From: Apis mellifera
Taxonomy: Eukaryota > Arthropoda > Insecta > Hymenoptera > Apidae
DNA length: 64,000 bases
Assembly (NCBI RefSeq): GCF_003254395.2
Contig: NC_037648.1
Span: 1,653,868 to 1,717,867 of the forward strand
Direction: 5' to 3'
Shown: positions 1-13,134 of the stretch, in pieces
Layout of the letters: each line of letters opens with the position of its first letter
Numbering within the stretch: position 1 is the stretch's first letter
Made by a program: the position numbers and the translations under genes
The notes under the pieces: model-generated
Told to the model about the DNA's origin: nothing
The model's input: the letters and a program-made list of their open reading frames with translations, nothing else
Database searches by the model: none

Positions 1-1580
1 CACTTAATGAATATTTATAAAAAAAAAAGAAAAAAGAATCCCGCTTCTCACGTAACTAAGAAAAAAATTATTCTTCAATTTATCCTTCCTCGAAATCCCC
101 TTCTCCCCCTACCCTAAAAAAAAAAAAAAAAAAAAGAGAGAGAAGAAAAGAAAAACCGAACAATCTAATTTTCGCCATCCCGATACGAGATTTCTCTCCG
201 CTCCACCCCCTCCATCCCGTGGACTTGTCAAGAGAACCGGTCTCTCGTCAGCGAGTTCGATCTGACTAATAGCCGTTTCCAAACGATAAAGGCAAGACTA
301 ATTCGAAGGGATGCCAACCGATTCCCGCGCTAATTACACCGCAACAGGCCACGGCCACGTAATAATCTTTGGCCGAAAATATATTTCGCGCTTCGAAGGG
401 GGGGAGGGGTGGGGCGGCAGACAGGCCAGGGAGGCAGGCATCGCGCGATAAATGATCACCGCGAGGCTGAATTCGAGGAGAGATGGTTTTCGAAGCGAAC
501 GAATTATACGAATAAGGATTTCTATCTCAAATTTATTACAAGATTTATTGTAATACGAATTTTTTGCTTTTTTTAACGCGTATTAAATATTGTTTAAGCC
601 AACAATCATAAACTTTTTTATGGATTTAATTATTTTTAGGAGACGATACTTTTTTATTTTTCGTACAATTTATCGTTTCGTTCGGGAAAATGTATAAGTG
701 AAAATTATATAAGTAAATAGAAGAAAAAATTGACTTTAATTAAAATTCATGTATACACTACTGCTTTTTATCGTATGATTTATGTGTTTCGTTTAGAGAG
801 ATGGGTATAAAAATATGAGTAAATACACAGAAGGAAAAAGATTGATACTGGGTTTAATTAAAATTCGCCTGCAGAAATTTGACAAATTATACGATAAATC
901 GGAAACGTTCTCTAAATTCTAAAGAAATTAAAAATCTTATTATTATAACTTTAAACTTCAATTTCCAGATAATATCTCAATAATTTATAACGATTTAAGA
1001 TTAAAAGATTTTCTTTTAAATTAAAATTGAATCGAGACTCTCGCGATCTCGAAATCTCGAAATCGCACGACAAATTTCGAAGAAAGAGATAGCAACCGAT
1101 GAACAGAGAGAGAGAGAGAGAGGGAGATAGAGGACGGTTAATTTGTTGCGTATCAGCTACGCTGAGAAGAGAAGGCCAGGGTTGAGGAAAAGGGAATAAG
1201 CCCTGAGAAAATAACTAGAGATAATTACGCGCATAAATCAAAGTGTTAATATTAACGTGGGCGTATATATATATTTATACACGCGAGAGAGAGAGAGATA
1301 TACACACATATATATATATATATACATATCGGTGTAGATCATTCGTGGATACGCCTCCTTGTTAGCCGGGGTTTACTTAGGCCCGTTCGCGACGCTGCCA
1401 GGACGTGCGTTACGCCCGCTAATAGCCCACCGGTAACGAACTACCGTCCGCATTTTTCGACCACCTTTTCTTTTCTTTTTCTTTTTTTTTTTTTTTTTTT
1501 TTTCAAAGCGAATAATACGAACGACTCTTATCGATCATCCGAAGGGCAAGGGGAGGCCCCCTCCCTCTGGAAACGAATTC
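1..1580. other. Noncoding DNA with two GC-richer islands
   Basis: Poly-A near 113-135; island at about 180-490; AT-rich stretch 490-1080; (GA)n at about 1093-1120; (TA)n at about 1263-1330; short CpG-rich island 1330-1450; poly-T 1478-1503. Positionally this is SOWAH intron 5 or later, on the minus strand. No exon was recognised. Confidence 0.5.
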
Positions 1581-1599
1581 CTCCATCCGATGTACGCCA

Positions 1600-1824
1600 A
1601 GATACACACCGAACAAGAGAGAGAGAGAGAGAGAGACAGAGAGAGAGAGATAATTTATCCAATCTGGGATAAGAAAGGCGAGGTATATATCGAAACGTTT
1701 CAATATATACGATACGCGAAAATTGGAAAAAAAGGAAGAATTGGAAAAGAAGTTGAAATTACGTTACTTTTACATTTAAAGAGAGAAAGAGAGAGAGAGA
1801 GAAAAATAAACAAGGAGTCGAAAT

Positions 1825-1868
<44 letters not shown>

Positions 1869-2121
1869 CTCTCTACCTCTCTCTGTCTCTGTCTCTCTGC
1901 CTCTATCTGTTTCTATCTATTTATTTATTTATCTATCTATCTCTATCTCTATCTCTATCTCTATCTCTATCTATCTCTATCTAACTATATCTCTCTCTGC
2001 CTCTCTCTATCTATCTATCTATCTCTATCTCTATCTCTATCTCTATCTATCTCTATCTAACTCTATCTCTCTCTGCCTCTCTCTGTCTATCTATCTATCT
2101 ATCTATCTCTATCTCTCTCTG

Positions 2122-2180
<59 letters not shown>

Positions 2181-2330
2181 CTATCTACCTATCTATCTAC
2201 CTATCTATCTATTTCTATTTCTCTCTGTCTATGTATCTATCTATCTCTATTTCTCTCTCATTCTCTCTCTTTGGCTCTTTCTGCCTCCCTCTGTCTCTGT
2301 CTCTCTCGAGTGTTTGGCAAGTGGAGGAAC
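1600..2330. repeat. Complex microsatellite: (GA)n, (GT)n, (TCTA/TCTC)n, (CT)n
   Basis: A GA run near 1615-1650, a second near 1785-1802, a GT run at about 1829-1866, then about 450 bp of interleaved TCTA, TCTC, CTCTG and TATT steps, including a pure CT block near 2125-2178. The open frames here encode Leu/Ser/Tyr/Val-Cys repeats and are artefacts. Bases 1667-1780 between runs are AT-rich unique DNA. Confidence 0.95.
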
Positions 2331-3384
2331 GCACAGTGGCGTCGAAACACTGCTCATAAGGCGCATCCTCGAGGTGGGCGGTCCCACACTCCTTAAATCA
2401 GCCCCGAGCCACGTTAAAGGATCGCTGTTGCTGCTGCTGCTGCTGCGCAATCCTCCTCCTCCTCCTCCTCCTCCACCTCCTTCTCGTGTTTATTTGTTTG
2501 CTTAGAGCGAGTAATTAGAATCCGATACAAATGGTTATTATTTATTCGAATATGTGAAGGGAGGAAGGGGAGGGGAGGGGCACACCTCTGATTGCCTCGC
2601 GTTATTAAACCGACCGATACCAGCTGATAAATACCAGCGCCTCCCTTCTCTCTCTTTCTTTCTCTCTCTCTCTCTCTCTCCTTTTCTTGACGATATATAT
2701 AACTGATGCGATGGCTCGGCCTTAACCAGCCTTTCCTCCTTCGCGTGCATACGGTTTCACAGAGATGAAATTCTCTCTCTTTTTCTCTTTCTTTCTTGGT
2801 CAGGGAAGGGCAAAATTTAATTTAATAGTCGAAGTCGGTGATTTATCGCGTAATAATAATAATAATAATAATAATAGTAGGCGGAAATAAGAGTTGATGT
2901 TCGACGATTAAACATCGTTCGAAATGTGGGATAAACTCGTTTTAAATATAATTTTCGATCTTTCGAAAGATATTTTCTTTTTTTAAAAAGTACGTTTTTT
3001 AAAAATACTTTGAGGGAAGAAGTATTATTTGGGGATGAAAAGTTGTAAAACGAGTCTCCATTTCTCCGGATGCATGGTTTAAATAGGAGTATCAAATAGG
3101 AGTATATTTTAATTATTAAATTTGTATCGGACGGTTTGTCCCATTGCGATTCATAAACTCGCATCGAAGGTGATAGATTTCTATCTTTGTTCCACTTCTC
3201 CGCTCTCTCGCGCTATCCTTTGCTACCATTCGATTCCACTTGCGATGGAATCGTCGCCAATTGCATTTTTTCCTTTCTTTTCTTCCAAAAAAACTCTCCA
3301 TCTCGAAAATATATATCTCGACTTGTACGAAAGAAATCTTGCTCGTTCAAATGAGGATTTGATCATCCCTTGATCGAAGAAAGA
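2331..3384. other. Unique island with trinucleotide runs
   Basis: A single-copy GC-richer stretch (2310-2420) is followed by (GCT)n then (CCT)n at about 2426-2475, CT runs near 2655-2680 and 2773-2795, and an (AAT)n run at 2851-2875. The remainder is AT-rich. No splice-bounded coding segment was seen. Confidence 0.5.
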
Positions 3385-4785
3385 CTTCTTGGAACGATTT
3401 TCCATATATTTATGGTGTAAAAAAATTCGAAAAAGAAGGAGGATTTACCATCCTTGTCGAAGAAAGACATCGATGGAGCAAAAAAAATTCAAGGAGGGAA
3501 AGGGTTGAAACGATTTTTCATATATTTATCGATGGGGAAAAAATCGAAAAAAAGACAGAGAGGGAAGATTTACTATCCTTGTCGAAGAAAGACACCTTGG
3601 AGAACGATTTTCCATATATTTATAGTGCAAAAAAATTCAAAAAAGAGACAGAGAGGAAGAATTCACCATCCTTGTCAAAAAAAGACATCTTGGATTTTCC
3701 ATATATTTATCAATGGGGAAAAAAAATTCGAAAAAAAAGAAGAAGATGGATTTACTATCCTTGTTAAAGAAAGACATCTTGGACTTTCCATATATTTATC
3801 AATGGAGAAAAAAAATTCGAAAAAGAAGAAGAGGATGGATTTAGCATCCTTGTCTTACCTTGGAGAACAATTTTTCATATATTTATCGGTGGAGTAAAAA
3901 TTTGAAAAAAAGACAGAGAGGGAGGATTTACCATCCTTGTTGAAGAAAGACATCTTGGAGAACGATTTTCTATACATTTATCGATGGAGTAAAAATTTGA
4001 TAAAGAGACAGAGAGGGAGGATTTACCATGTACCACCTTGTTGAAGAAAGACATCTTGGACTTTCCATATATTTATCAATGGGGAAAAAAATTCAAAAAA
4101 GAGGGAAAAGGAGAATTTAGCATCCTTGTCGAAGAAAGACACCTTGAATTTTCAATATATATATTTATTTATGGTGAAAAAAAATTCAAAAAAAAAGGAA
4201 GAGAGAGGATTTACCATCCTTGTCGAAGAAAGATATCTTGGAGAACGATTTTCCATATATTTATCGAGTAAAAATTTGACAAAGAGACAGAGAGAGAAAA
4301 TTTACCACTCTTGTCGAAGAAAGACACCTTGGAGAACGATTTTCCATACATTTATAGTGTAAAAAAATTCTAAAAAAAGATAGAGAGGAAGAATTTACCA
4401 TCCTTGTCAAAAAAAGACATCTTGAATTTTCCATATATTTATCGATGAGGAAAAAAAATTCGAAAAAGAAGAAGAGGGAAGATTTACCATCCTTATCTCA
4501 CCTTGGAGAACGATTTTCCATATATTTATCAATAAGGAAAAAAAATTCAAAAAAGAGACAGAAAGGGAGAATTTACTTTTATCCTTGTCAAAGAAAGACA
4601 TCGATGGAGCAAGAAAAATTCAAGGAGGAAGAAGGTTGAAACAATTTTCCATATATTTATCGATGGTGTAAAAAAATTCGAAAAAAAGACAGAGAGGGAA
4701 AATTTACCATCCTTGTCGAAGAAAGACACCTTGGAGAACGATTTTCCATATATTTATTTATGGAGTAAAAAAAATTCGACAAAGG
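3385..4785. repeat. Tandem array, about 97-bp unit, about 14 copies
   Basis: Units share GAAGAAAGACA, CCTTGGAGAACGATTTTCC, ATATATTTATCGATGG, AAAAAAATTC and GGATTTACCATCCTTGTC. Copies of the AAGACA tag occur at roughly 3465, 3585, 3682, 3768, 3946, 4046, 4134, 4229, 4319, 4415, 4590 and 4724. Units are diverged by point changes and A-run length. Confidence 0.9.
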
Positions 4786-5084
4786 GGGGGAGAGAAAGAG
4801 GAAGACAGAATTGGTGGCCAGCCTCCGTTGATTACCCTTCCTGTTGATTTAATTACCAAAGAGGGGAGGGGAGTAATTGGAATGCCTACCGACGTTCCAC
4901 CCACAAACGACACCCTCGTGTCGTTTGCTTCACTTTGTCTCCCGTCCCGGACCATATTGCATATTCATCGATGGATTAATATGTGGCTCCCCGTATCATT
5001 CGTCCCCTGCTCGAACCAACCGAGGAGGGGGGGAGGGGATCTGGTATTGGATAAATTTTCTTTTTTATTTATACACCGATAGAA
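4786..5084. other. Short unique island
   Basis: Single-copy, GC-richer stretch between two arrays, including G-runs near 4784 and 5026. No coding signal recognised. Confidence 0.4.
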
Positions 5085-5355
5085 ATATAATTTCGTTAGA
5101 GATTGAGAACCACGTATCGTGCTTGCGAATTTTTATCCAATTTGAGAAAGAAAGAAAATTCTGAATTCGATATATTTCGATATAAATATAATTATATAAT
5201 AATCGATAGAAATATAATTAGAGATTGAGAACCACGTATCGTGATTGCTAATTTTTATTTGAGAAAGAGTAAATTCTGAATTCGATATATTTTTGACGAA
5301 TTATTTGTGGGATGGAGAGGAGAATAAGAAGGAAAAATTGTATCTTAGAAACATT

Positions 5356-5398
<43 letters not shown>

Positions 5399-5960
5399 GG
5401 TTGCGAATTTTTATCCAATTTGAGAAAGAGTAAATTCTGAATTTGATATTTCGATATATTTTTGAGGAATTATTTGTGGGATGGAGAAGAGAATAAGAAG
5501 GGAAAATTGTATCTTGGAGATATTTGTATATATACTTGTATATATGTTTATGGTTGCGAATTTTTATCCAATTTGAGAAAGAGTAAATTCTGAATTCGTG
5601 GTTTGATGAATTATTTTTGGAATGGAGAGGAGAATAAGAAGAGAAAATTGTATCTTGGAGACATTTGTATATATATATATATATATATATATATACTTAT
5701 GGTTGCAAATTTTTATCCAATTTGAGAAAGAAAGTAAATTCTGAATTCGATATATTTCGATATAAATATAATTATATAATAACCGATAGAAATATAATTT
5801 CGTAAATTAAATAAATTCTGAATTCGATATATTTCGATATATTTTTGACGAATTATTTGTGGGATGGAGAGGAGAATAAGAAGGGAAAATTATATCTTGG
5901 AGACACTTGTATATACTTATGGTTGCGAATTTTTTATCAATATTTGAATGAATTTATTAT
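5085..5960. repeat. Tandem array, about 140-240-bp unit, four to five copies
   Basis: Repeated blocks include GGGATGGAGAGGAGAATAAG (near 5310, 5479, 5620 and 5862), TTTTTATCCAATTTGAG, GTAAATTCTGAATTCG and TTATGGTTGCGAATTTTT. (TA)n runs sit inside the unit (about 5358-5394 and 5667-5695). Confidence 0.85.
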
Positions 5961-7180
5961 TAAATAACCATCTTGATTCTTATTTTTAAGAAATGTTAAT
6001 ATTCTTATAATTATTCTAGATAAGAAGAGCTAAATCAAAAAGGAGAAAGAAAAAAAGAGAAAGAAAAAAGGAAAAAATTTTGTTCTATAACAATAAATTC
6101 ATTTTTTAAAGATTATTATTAATTATTAATCGTAATATTCCATGTCCTAATTTTAATATAATTGAAGCCAAAATTATTGATCGATAATATGAGGAGCTTC
6201 AACGTGAGCTTTTAATAATCAATTATGAAATAGATAAATTGGAATCTTTATTATATAAAAATTATATTAATAAATATTAAATTAATAAATAATATTATTA
6301 TCAACTGATCGATTCTGAATCGATGATACGTTTCGTGGTTTAATGAATTTCTAATGGAAGATTAGGAAAAGAGATTCCAAATCTATTAAAGAAAAAGAAT
6401 ATTGACAAATTCTTTTTATATTTTATGCATACAAAATTTTTAATTATATTATATATAAAATTATATAAAATTATTTTATTGTATACAATGGAGGAGGAAA
6501 AATGGCGGAGAATGGAAAAACTAATTCTGAATTCTGAATCGATGTTGTTCAATGATTGGATTCTAAAGAATAAGAAAAGAGATTCCAAATCTATTGTATA
6601 AAATTACATAAAATTATATATATATATATAATTATTTTATTGTATAGTCAGAGGAGGAAAAATGGCAGAAAATAATTGAATCTATTGAACGTTAAAGAAA
6701 AAGAACCGTATTGTAACAAATTCTTGTTTACATGTATCAATTACTAATATCAATAATTAATATTATTAATAATTATAATAAATATATAAATATATGGTGG
6801 AGAGAATGGAGAGACCAATTCCAAATAATTCCTAAAACTAAACAAGAAAAGAGGTTCCAAATCTATTAAAAATATTAAAGAAAAAGAATTGTATTGTCAC
6901 AAATTTCTGTTTACATCTATCAATTGCTAATATCAATAATTCAGATAAATATATGACAGAGAAAGATTCCAAATCTATTGAACAAGAAAAACTAAACAAG
7001 AAAAGAGGTTCCAAATCTATTAAACATTAAAAAAGAAGAATTGTGTTGTCACAAATTTTTGTTTACATCTATTAATAATTCAGATAAATATATGACAGAG
7101 AATGGAAAAACTAATTCTAAATAAGAAAAACTAAATCAAAAAGGAATGCAGAGACTAATAACTTGAAAAACGAATTGATG
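5961..7180. repeat. Degenerate AT-rich repeats
   Basis: Loosely repeated segments such as AAGAGATTCCAAATCTATT, ACTAATTCTGAATTC, AGAGGAGGAAAAATGGC and CAGATAAATATATGACAGAG recur from about 6300 to 7140, with no fixed period. Bases 5961-6300 are plain AT-rich DNA. Confidence 0.65.
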
Positions 7181-7199
7181 AATACTTGAATTCCCAGAG

Positions 7200-8500
7200 A
7201 GACTTGCACACCACACTCTTAAACACAAACACACACATATATATACAACCCAGAACACAAAATTCCTCATAGAGAAACATTCGATTCACACCTCAACTAA
7301 TAGAAAAGAAATAACCTCTTCCTTAAAAAGAAGAAGAAGAAGAGGAGAGCTGAAGAGCTCCAATAAACTCGAGTGGAAAAGGGACGAATCCCTGTGGAAA
7401 GTGGGGGAGGAGGAAGGGGCTGCGAACCGCAGAGGGGGCCGCGCGCTGAATTCATTCCGCTGGACAAGGTTGCTCCCCCTCCCCCTCCCCATCCCTTGGG
7501 ATAAATTGGTCGAACCCGCGTGTTTGCGGATAACATCGCAGCGATATACAGGCCGCCTCCAACGTAACCCCGTACAACCCTCCCCTCCCCTCCTCCCTTT
7601 TTGCCAGAGCTCCAGCCTCCCGCGAAAATTGGCAACCGGCTCTCCCCCCTCTCCTCCCCTTTCAAGAGCTCGACCGCCTTTTCCTCGTCCGCCTTTTCCC
7701 GCGAAAAAAAGCCCATTCGTCCATCCACCCCTCCTCCTCTTTCCCTTCCTTCTTGTCAATCAATTAATCCCTCCTTGTTTTTTAATTTAATTGGAAAGGA
7801 AAAAGGGGGTGGATGATACCTTGCTTGGTTTCCTTGGTCGAAAAGGGAAAAGGAGAAAGGAGGAGTTTTTGATTCGAGGAGGAGTTAAAGAGAAAGAGGG
7901 AGAGAGATAATCCTGGTTGAATGTGTGTGTGTGTGTATGTATGTATATGTGTAAGGATGTGATGGACAAGCGGTGATGCGTGTGCACGTATTGGCGGTTT
8001 GGTATAACAGGGGCCGGCTGATTGCCACGGGGGCCCTTAGGATTTATTGACCTGTCAATGGCGGGGCGCGAAAACGGCGAATTTACAACGCCGCAGGTGT
8101 TAAGTTCCGCCGTGCGTGTAATAACGCGCCTGATCCCCGGGTATCTACGGTAAGCCACACCGTAATTATATTTCCGAAACGAATACGGGCGGTTGTTGGG
8201 CCGAGGCGAGGCGAGGCGAGGCCGCCTTTGTCATTATCGCAGGCCACAGGTAATTCGGCAGAGAGAGATCCGTTTGCGAGCAACGACAACCACTCGATAC
8301 TATGTGTATCTTTATATATGTGTATATTGTCTATTCTTGATTTTTAACGTTGATCTTGGATCAATTCTTTTCTTCTTTGGTTTCTTGTTACCAGTAAGAA
8401 GGGGGAAGAAAGGAGGAGTATCGGTGCGAGCAATTGTTTCGTTATTTTAGAGGGGGAATGTCGATGGTGTTTTTTCTATTTGAATAATTTATCGTGATTC
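7200..8500. other. GC-rich single-copy island between arrays
   Basis: 7390-7760 is CpG- and CCT-rich; 7960-8290 is a compact CpG-rich block containing TTGACCTGTCAA (a perfect inverted repeat around the 2-bp centre CTG/CAG overlap), three direct GAGGC steps (8202-8221) and no microsatellite. A (GT)n run lies at 7921-7938. Open frames on both strands look unstructured. The block at 7960-8290 has the look of a conserved noncoding element; conservation cannot be tested here. Confidence 0.45.
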
Positions 8501-8554
8501 TTTTTTCTTATTGTTTTTTTTCCCTTTCCCTGATGTATAAAGGAAGGAAGTGAA

Positions 8555-10258
8555 TGATCCCCTGATGTTTGAAGGAAGAGAAATTGATAAATTTGGGGAG
8601 GAAGAGAAAAATATATTGATAAAAATAAGGAGGAAGAGGAGTTTGTAAAAATAAAAAAAAGGAGGAATTGATAAAAAAAAAGAGAAGAAGGATAAAATTG
8701 ATAAAAATAAAAAAATAAGAAAGAGAAGGAATTGATAAATTTGGAAAGGAAGAAAAAAAGGAATTGATAAAAATAAAGAGAAGAAGGAACTGATAAAACA
8801 GATAAAACTGATAAAAATAAAAAAGAAGAATAAAAAATAAGAAAAAGAAGGAATTAATAAAAATAAAGAGCAGAAAGAACTGATAAAATTGATAAAAATA
8901 AAAAGAGGAATAAAAAAATAAAAAAAAAGGAAGAGGAGGAATTGATAATTTGGAGAGGAAGAGGAAAGGATTTAATAAAAATAAAAATAAGGAAAAACAA
9001 ATAAAAATAAAGAGAAGGAGGAGAATTGACAAAATTGATAAAAATAAAAAAAAAGAATAAAAAATAAGAAGGAATTGTTAAAAATAAAGAGAAGGAGAAG
9101 AAATTAATAAAAATAAGGAGGAAGAGAAATTTAATAATAAATTTAATAAACTTTTGATCCTTTTTCTCATCATTAATTCCCTTGATGTGTAAAGTTTGAA
9201 TGAAGAAAATTAATAAAAATAAGAAGGAGGAAGAATTAATAAATTTGGGGAGAAAAAGGAGAAGTTAATAAGTTTGGGGACCAAAAGGAAAAGGATTTAA
9301 AAATAAAAATAAAGAAGAGGAAAAATTTATAAAAATAAAGAGAAGAAGGAACTGATAAAATTGACAAAAATAAAAAAAGGAAATAATAAAAAATAAGAAA
9401 GATGAAGAATTGATAAATTTGGGGAGGAAGAATAAAAGGAGTTGATAAAAATAAAGAGGAGAAGGAGGGAGTTAATAAGTTTGGGGAGCAAAAGGAAAAG
9501 GATTTAAAAATAAAAATAAAGAGGAAAAATTGATAAAAATAAAGAGAAGAAGGAACTGATAAAATTGATAAAAATAAAAAAAAGGAAATGATAAAAAATA
9601 AGGAAGAGAAGGAATTGGTAAAAATAAGGAGAAGGAATTGATAAAAATAAGGAGGAAAAGAAATTTAATAATAAATTTAATAAACTTTTGATCCCTTTTC
9701 TCATAGTTTTTTCCCCTGATGTGTAAAGTTTGAACGAGGAGAATTTATAAAAATAAGGAGGAAGAGGAATTGGTAGAAATAAAAAGGAATTGATAAATTT
9801 GGAAAGGAAAAGAAAAAGAAATTGATAAAAATAAAAATAAGGAGAAGGAGAAGTTTGTAAATAAAGAAGAGGAACTAATAAAATTAATAAAAATAAAAAA
9901 TTAAAAACAGGAAGAAGAGGAACTAATAAATTTGGAGAGGAAGAGGAAAAGGAATTGATAAAAATAAAAATAAGGAAGAGGAGAAAAAATAAAGAGAAAA
10001 AGAAACTGATAAAACTGACAAAATTGATAAAAATAAAAAAGAAGAATGAAAAATAAAAAATAAGGAGGAGGAGGAATTGATAAAAATAAGAAGGAATTGA
10101 TAAATAAATGGGTAGGAAAAGGAAAAGGAAAAAAGAAATTGAATAAAAATAAAAATAAAGAGAAGAAAGAGTTTGTAAAAATAAGAAAGAAAAGGAAATT
10201 AATAAAAATAAAGAGGAGGAGGAATTGGTAAAAATAAGGAAAAGAAATTGACAAAACC
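8555..10258. repeat. C-poor purine-rich degenerate tandem tract, about 1.7 kb
   Basis: The plus strand is nearly free of C and is built of GGAGGAAGAGGA, AATTGATAAAAATAA, GAGAAGAAGGAACTGATAA and AATTTGGGGAGGAAG segments in varying order. A larger duplication is visible: AATTTAATAATAAATTTAATAAACTTTTGATCC near 9130 and 9661 is followed each time by CCTGATGTGTAAAGTTTGAA-like sequence. Minus-strand frames of 174 and 263 residues (Phe/Leu/Ser/Tyr) are artefacts of the tract. Confidence 0.85.
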
Positions 10259-10595
10259 TTTCATCCTTTTTTAATAATCCGAGATCCGTTTGCACACAAC
10301 CACAATGACTATAATCTAATCCTCTCCATTCTTCCTTTTAATAATCTTGTATTTAATAATTTTTTCCTTCTCTATTATTCTTTTCCTGTTATATAAAGAA
10401 GATAAAAATGTATACTCGCAACTCTTTCTTCATTTCAAGTAAAATATCGACGGTATTTCTTCTACTTGAATAATTTACGATAATTAATTTCGAGTAATTC
10501 GTGATCTCCTCGCAAAAAGGGAGAGATAGAAAAATACGATACGAAGAAGAAGAAGAAGAAGAAGAAATAGAAGAAGTAGAAAGGTGAAAACGTAC
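10259..10595. other. Intron sequence downstream of SOWAH exon 5
   Basis: AT-rich DNA with a (GAA)n run at about 10543-10566 (TTC-rich on the transcribed strand), close to the exon 5 donor. Nothing else seen. Confidence 0.5.
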
Positions 10596-10700
10596 CTTGA
10601 GCCGGGTGAGGCGAGGTTCTTCGGCGGCCAATTTCGCCAAAGCCTGATAATCCCCTTGCGCCGCTCTGACCAACCACTCCCGTGACTTCCCGTCCAGTTG
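10596..10700 (-). CDS. SOWAH: SOWAH coding exon 5 (first ankyrin repeat begins)
   Basis: A 105-bp exon (35 codons, phase 0 at both ends) ending CTCAAG|GTACGT. It encodes QLDGKSREWLVRAAQGDYQ followed by ALAKLAAEEPRLTRLK. The REWLVRAAQGDYQAL block matches the (E/R)EWLxAAxxGDxxxL start of the SOWAH ankyrin region. The acceptor, GGCAAGTAG|CAACTG, has a weak pyrimidine tract, so its exact position is less certain than the donor; it is supported by phase and by an in-frame TAG immediately upstream. The next repeat (expected to contain a GYTALHWAAKHG-like helix pair) was not found at lower coordinates, so the gene should continue past the left edge. A small extra exon between exons 4 and 5 cannot be excluded. 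Confidence 0.85.
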
Positions 10701-10960
10701 CTACTTGCCAAAGCAATAATTGGCTCAATTAACAGGGGTTGGCTCGCGATATCGAGCCAGCTCCAGCCCGATAACGGGGAAACACGGGCGGGACAAGGAC
10801 GAATATGAGATGCGTGGCTCCGATTACGAGGGAGGGGAATTTTAATTAAGATCTCCGCGCGGAGATCCCGGACCCGTTTATCCCGGGGAGGGAGGGGGAA
10901 GTTTGTGGGGCGAAATGGGGGTAAAATAATCGGGGCAGTTTTCGGTTGAAAATTCTTCAA
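10701..10960. other. GC-rich island flanking SOWAH exon 5
   Basis: Continues upstream of exon 5 on the minus strand. Contains TCTCCGCGCGGAGA, a perfect 14-bp palindrome near 10851-10864, and G-runs near 10880-10915. The open frames in it are unstructured. Confidence 0.45.
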
Positions 10961-13130
10961 CTCGTTCGAAAATATCCTTTTCTCTTCCGAATCCCTTTAT
11001 GCCACTTTGTCGGTCGATTACTTTCCACAATTACGCTTCTTCAATTAGAAAAATATTTACTTTATATCAATTTTATGATTTCCTTTTTTTTTATTATTTC
11101 TTTTTGTTTTTTTTTTCGATTCGTATAAGCGTCGAAGAATTTTCAAATTCTTTATGAATCTCAATTTATTTGTTTAATTATAGAAAAATAACGATATTTT
11201 ATATTAATTTATTCTATGATCTCCTTTTTATTATTTCTTTGATTTTCTCGATTCGTATAAATGTCGAAGAATTTTCAATTTTGATCGAATCTCATTTCGA
11301 AAAATATAATCTCGTTATTTCTTTATTTATCCTATAATCTTCCTTTTTATTATTTCTTTAATTGTTAGAAAAATATTTCGATTCATATAAGCGTTGAAAA
11401 ATTTTCAAATTCTTTTCGAATCTCAATTTATATCTTTAATTATAGAAAAATAACGATATTTATCCTATATTAATTTATTCTATTTCACAATCCCTCTTTT
11501 ATTATTTCTTTGATTTTCTCGATTCATATAAATGTCGAAGAATTTTCAAATTCTCTTCGAATCTCATTTCAAAAAATATTATTATTATTATTAACTTATA
11601 TTATTTACTATAACTTACTATAACTTATTATTATTTCTTTAATTATAGAAAAATGCCAATATTTATCCTATTTATTCTATTTCACAATCCCTCTTTTATT
11701 ATTTCTCTAATCGTTGGAAAAATATCTAGATTCATATAAGCTTCGAAGAATTTTCAAATTCTTTTCGAATCTCAATTTATTTTTTTAATTATAGAAAAAT
11801 AACCATATATTTATCCTATATTAATTTATTCTATTTCAAAATCCCTCTTTTATTATTTCTTTCTGATTTTCTCGATTCATATAAACGACGAAGAATTTTC
11901 AATTTCGATCGAATTTCATTTCGAAAAATACTTATAAATAGAAAAATACCGATATTTATCCTATTTATTAATTTATTCTATCATTTATTAATTATTTTAT
12001 TTATTAATTATTCTATCCATTAATTTATCCCACAATCTTCTTTTTATTATTTCTTTAATCGTTAAAAAAATATCTCGATTCATATAAGTCGAAGAATTTT
12101 CAATTTCGATCGAATTTCATTTCAAAAGATTATTTCTCTCATTATTATTTCTTTAATTATAGAAAAATACCGATATTTATTATTTATTCTATATTAACAT
12201 ATATACCGATATTTATTATTTATTCTATATTTATATAATATTTATATCCTATATTAATATTTAATATTTATCCTATATTAATTTATTCTATTTCAAAATC
12301 CCACTTTTTATTATTTCTTTGATCGTTGAAAAAATATCTCGATTCATATAAGCGTTGAAAAATTTTCAAATTCTTTTCGAATCTCATTTCAAAAAATACT
12401 TATTATTATTTCTTTAATTAGAAAAATATTGATATTTATCCTATATTAATTTATTCCACAATCTCTCTTTTTATTATTTCTTTGATTTTCTCGATTTATA
12501 TAAACGTCGAAGAATTTTCAATTTCGATCGAATTTCATTTCGAAAAATATTTATAAATAGAAAAATACCGATATTTATCCTATTTATTAATTTATCTTAT
12601 CATTTTTTAATTATTTTATTTTTATTAATTATCCTATCCATTAATTTATCCCACAATCTTCTTTTTATTATTTCTTTGATCGTTAAAAAAATATCTCGAT
12701 TCATATAAGTTAAAGAATTTTCAATTTTGATCAAATTTCATTTCGAAAGATTATTTCTCTCATTATTATTTCTTTAATTATAGAAAAATAATTATTTTAT
12801 CTTATATTAATTTATCCCATTTCAAGATCCCCCTTTTTATTATTTCTTTGATCGTTAAAAAAATACCTCGATTCATATAAGTCGAAGAATTTTCAATTTC
12901 GATCGAATCTCATTTCGAAAAATACTTATTATTATTTCTTTAATTATAGAAAAATAATTATTTTATTCTATATTAATTTATCCCACAATCCCCCTTTTTA
13001 TTATTTCTTTGATTTTCTCGATTCGTATAAACGATGAAGAATTTTCAATTTCGATCGAATTTCATTTCGAAAAATACTTATTATTATTTCTTTAATTATA
13101 GAAAGAAGAATTTTCAAATTTCGAAAAATA
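10960..13130. repeat. Tandem array, about 130-250-bp unit, about 13 copies
   Basis: Units share GAAGAATTTTCAA (near 11132, 11269, 11538, 11745, 11889, 12103, 12508, 12883 and 13036), TTTCGATCGAATCTCATTTC, TTATTATTTCTTTAATTATAG and TTTATTATTTCTTTGATTTTC. Very AT-rich; CpG survives mainly in TTCGATCGAA and CTCGATTC. Confidence 0.88.
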
Positions 13131-13134
13131 TCCT

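Noticed and set aside
1831..2505. 224-residue plus-strand open frame
   Set aside because: Translation of CT/TCTA/GT microsatellites; all Leu/Ser/Tyr/Val-Cys repeats.
9504..10295. 263-residue minus-strand Phe/Leu-rich frame resembling a membrane protein
   Set aside because: Produced by the C-poor purine tract; same short words recur in all frames, with no membrane-protein organisation.
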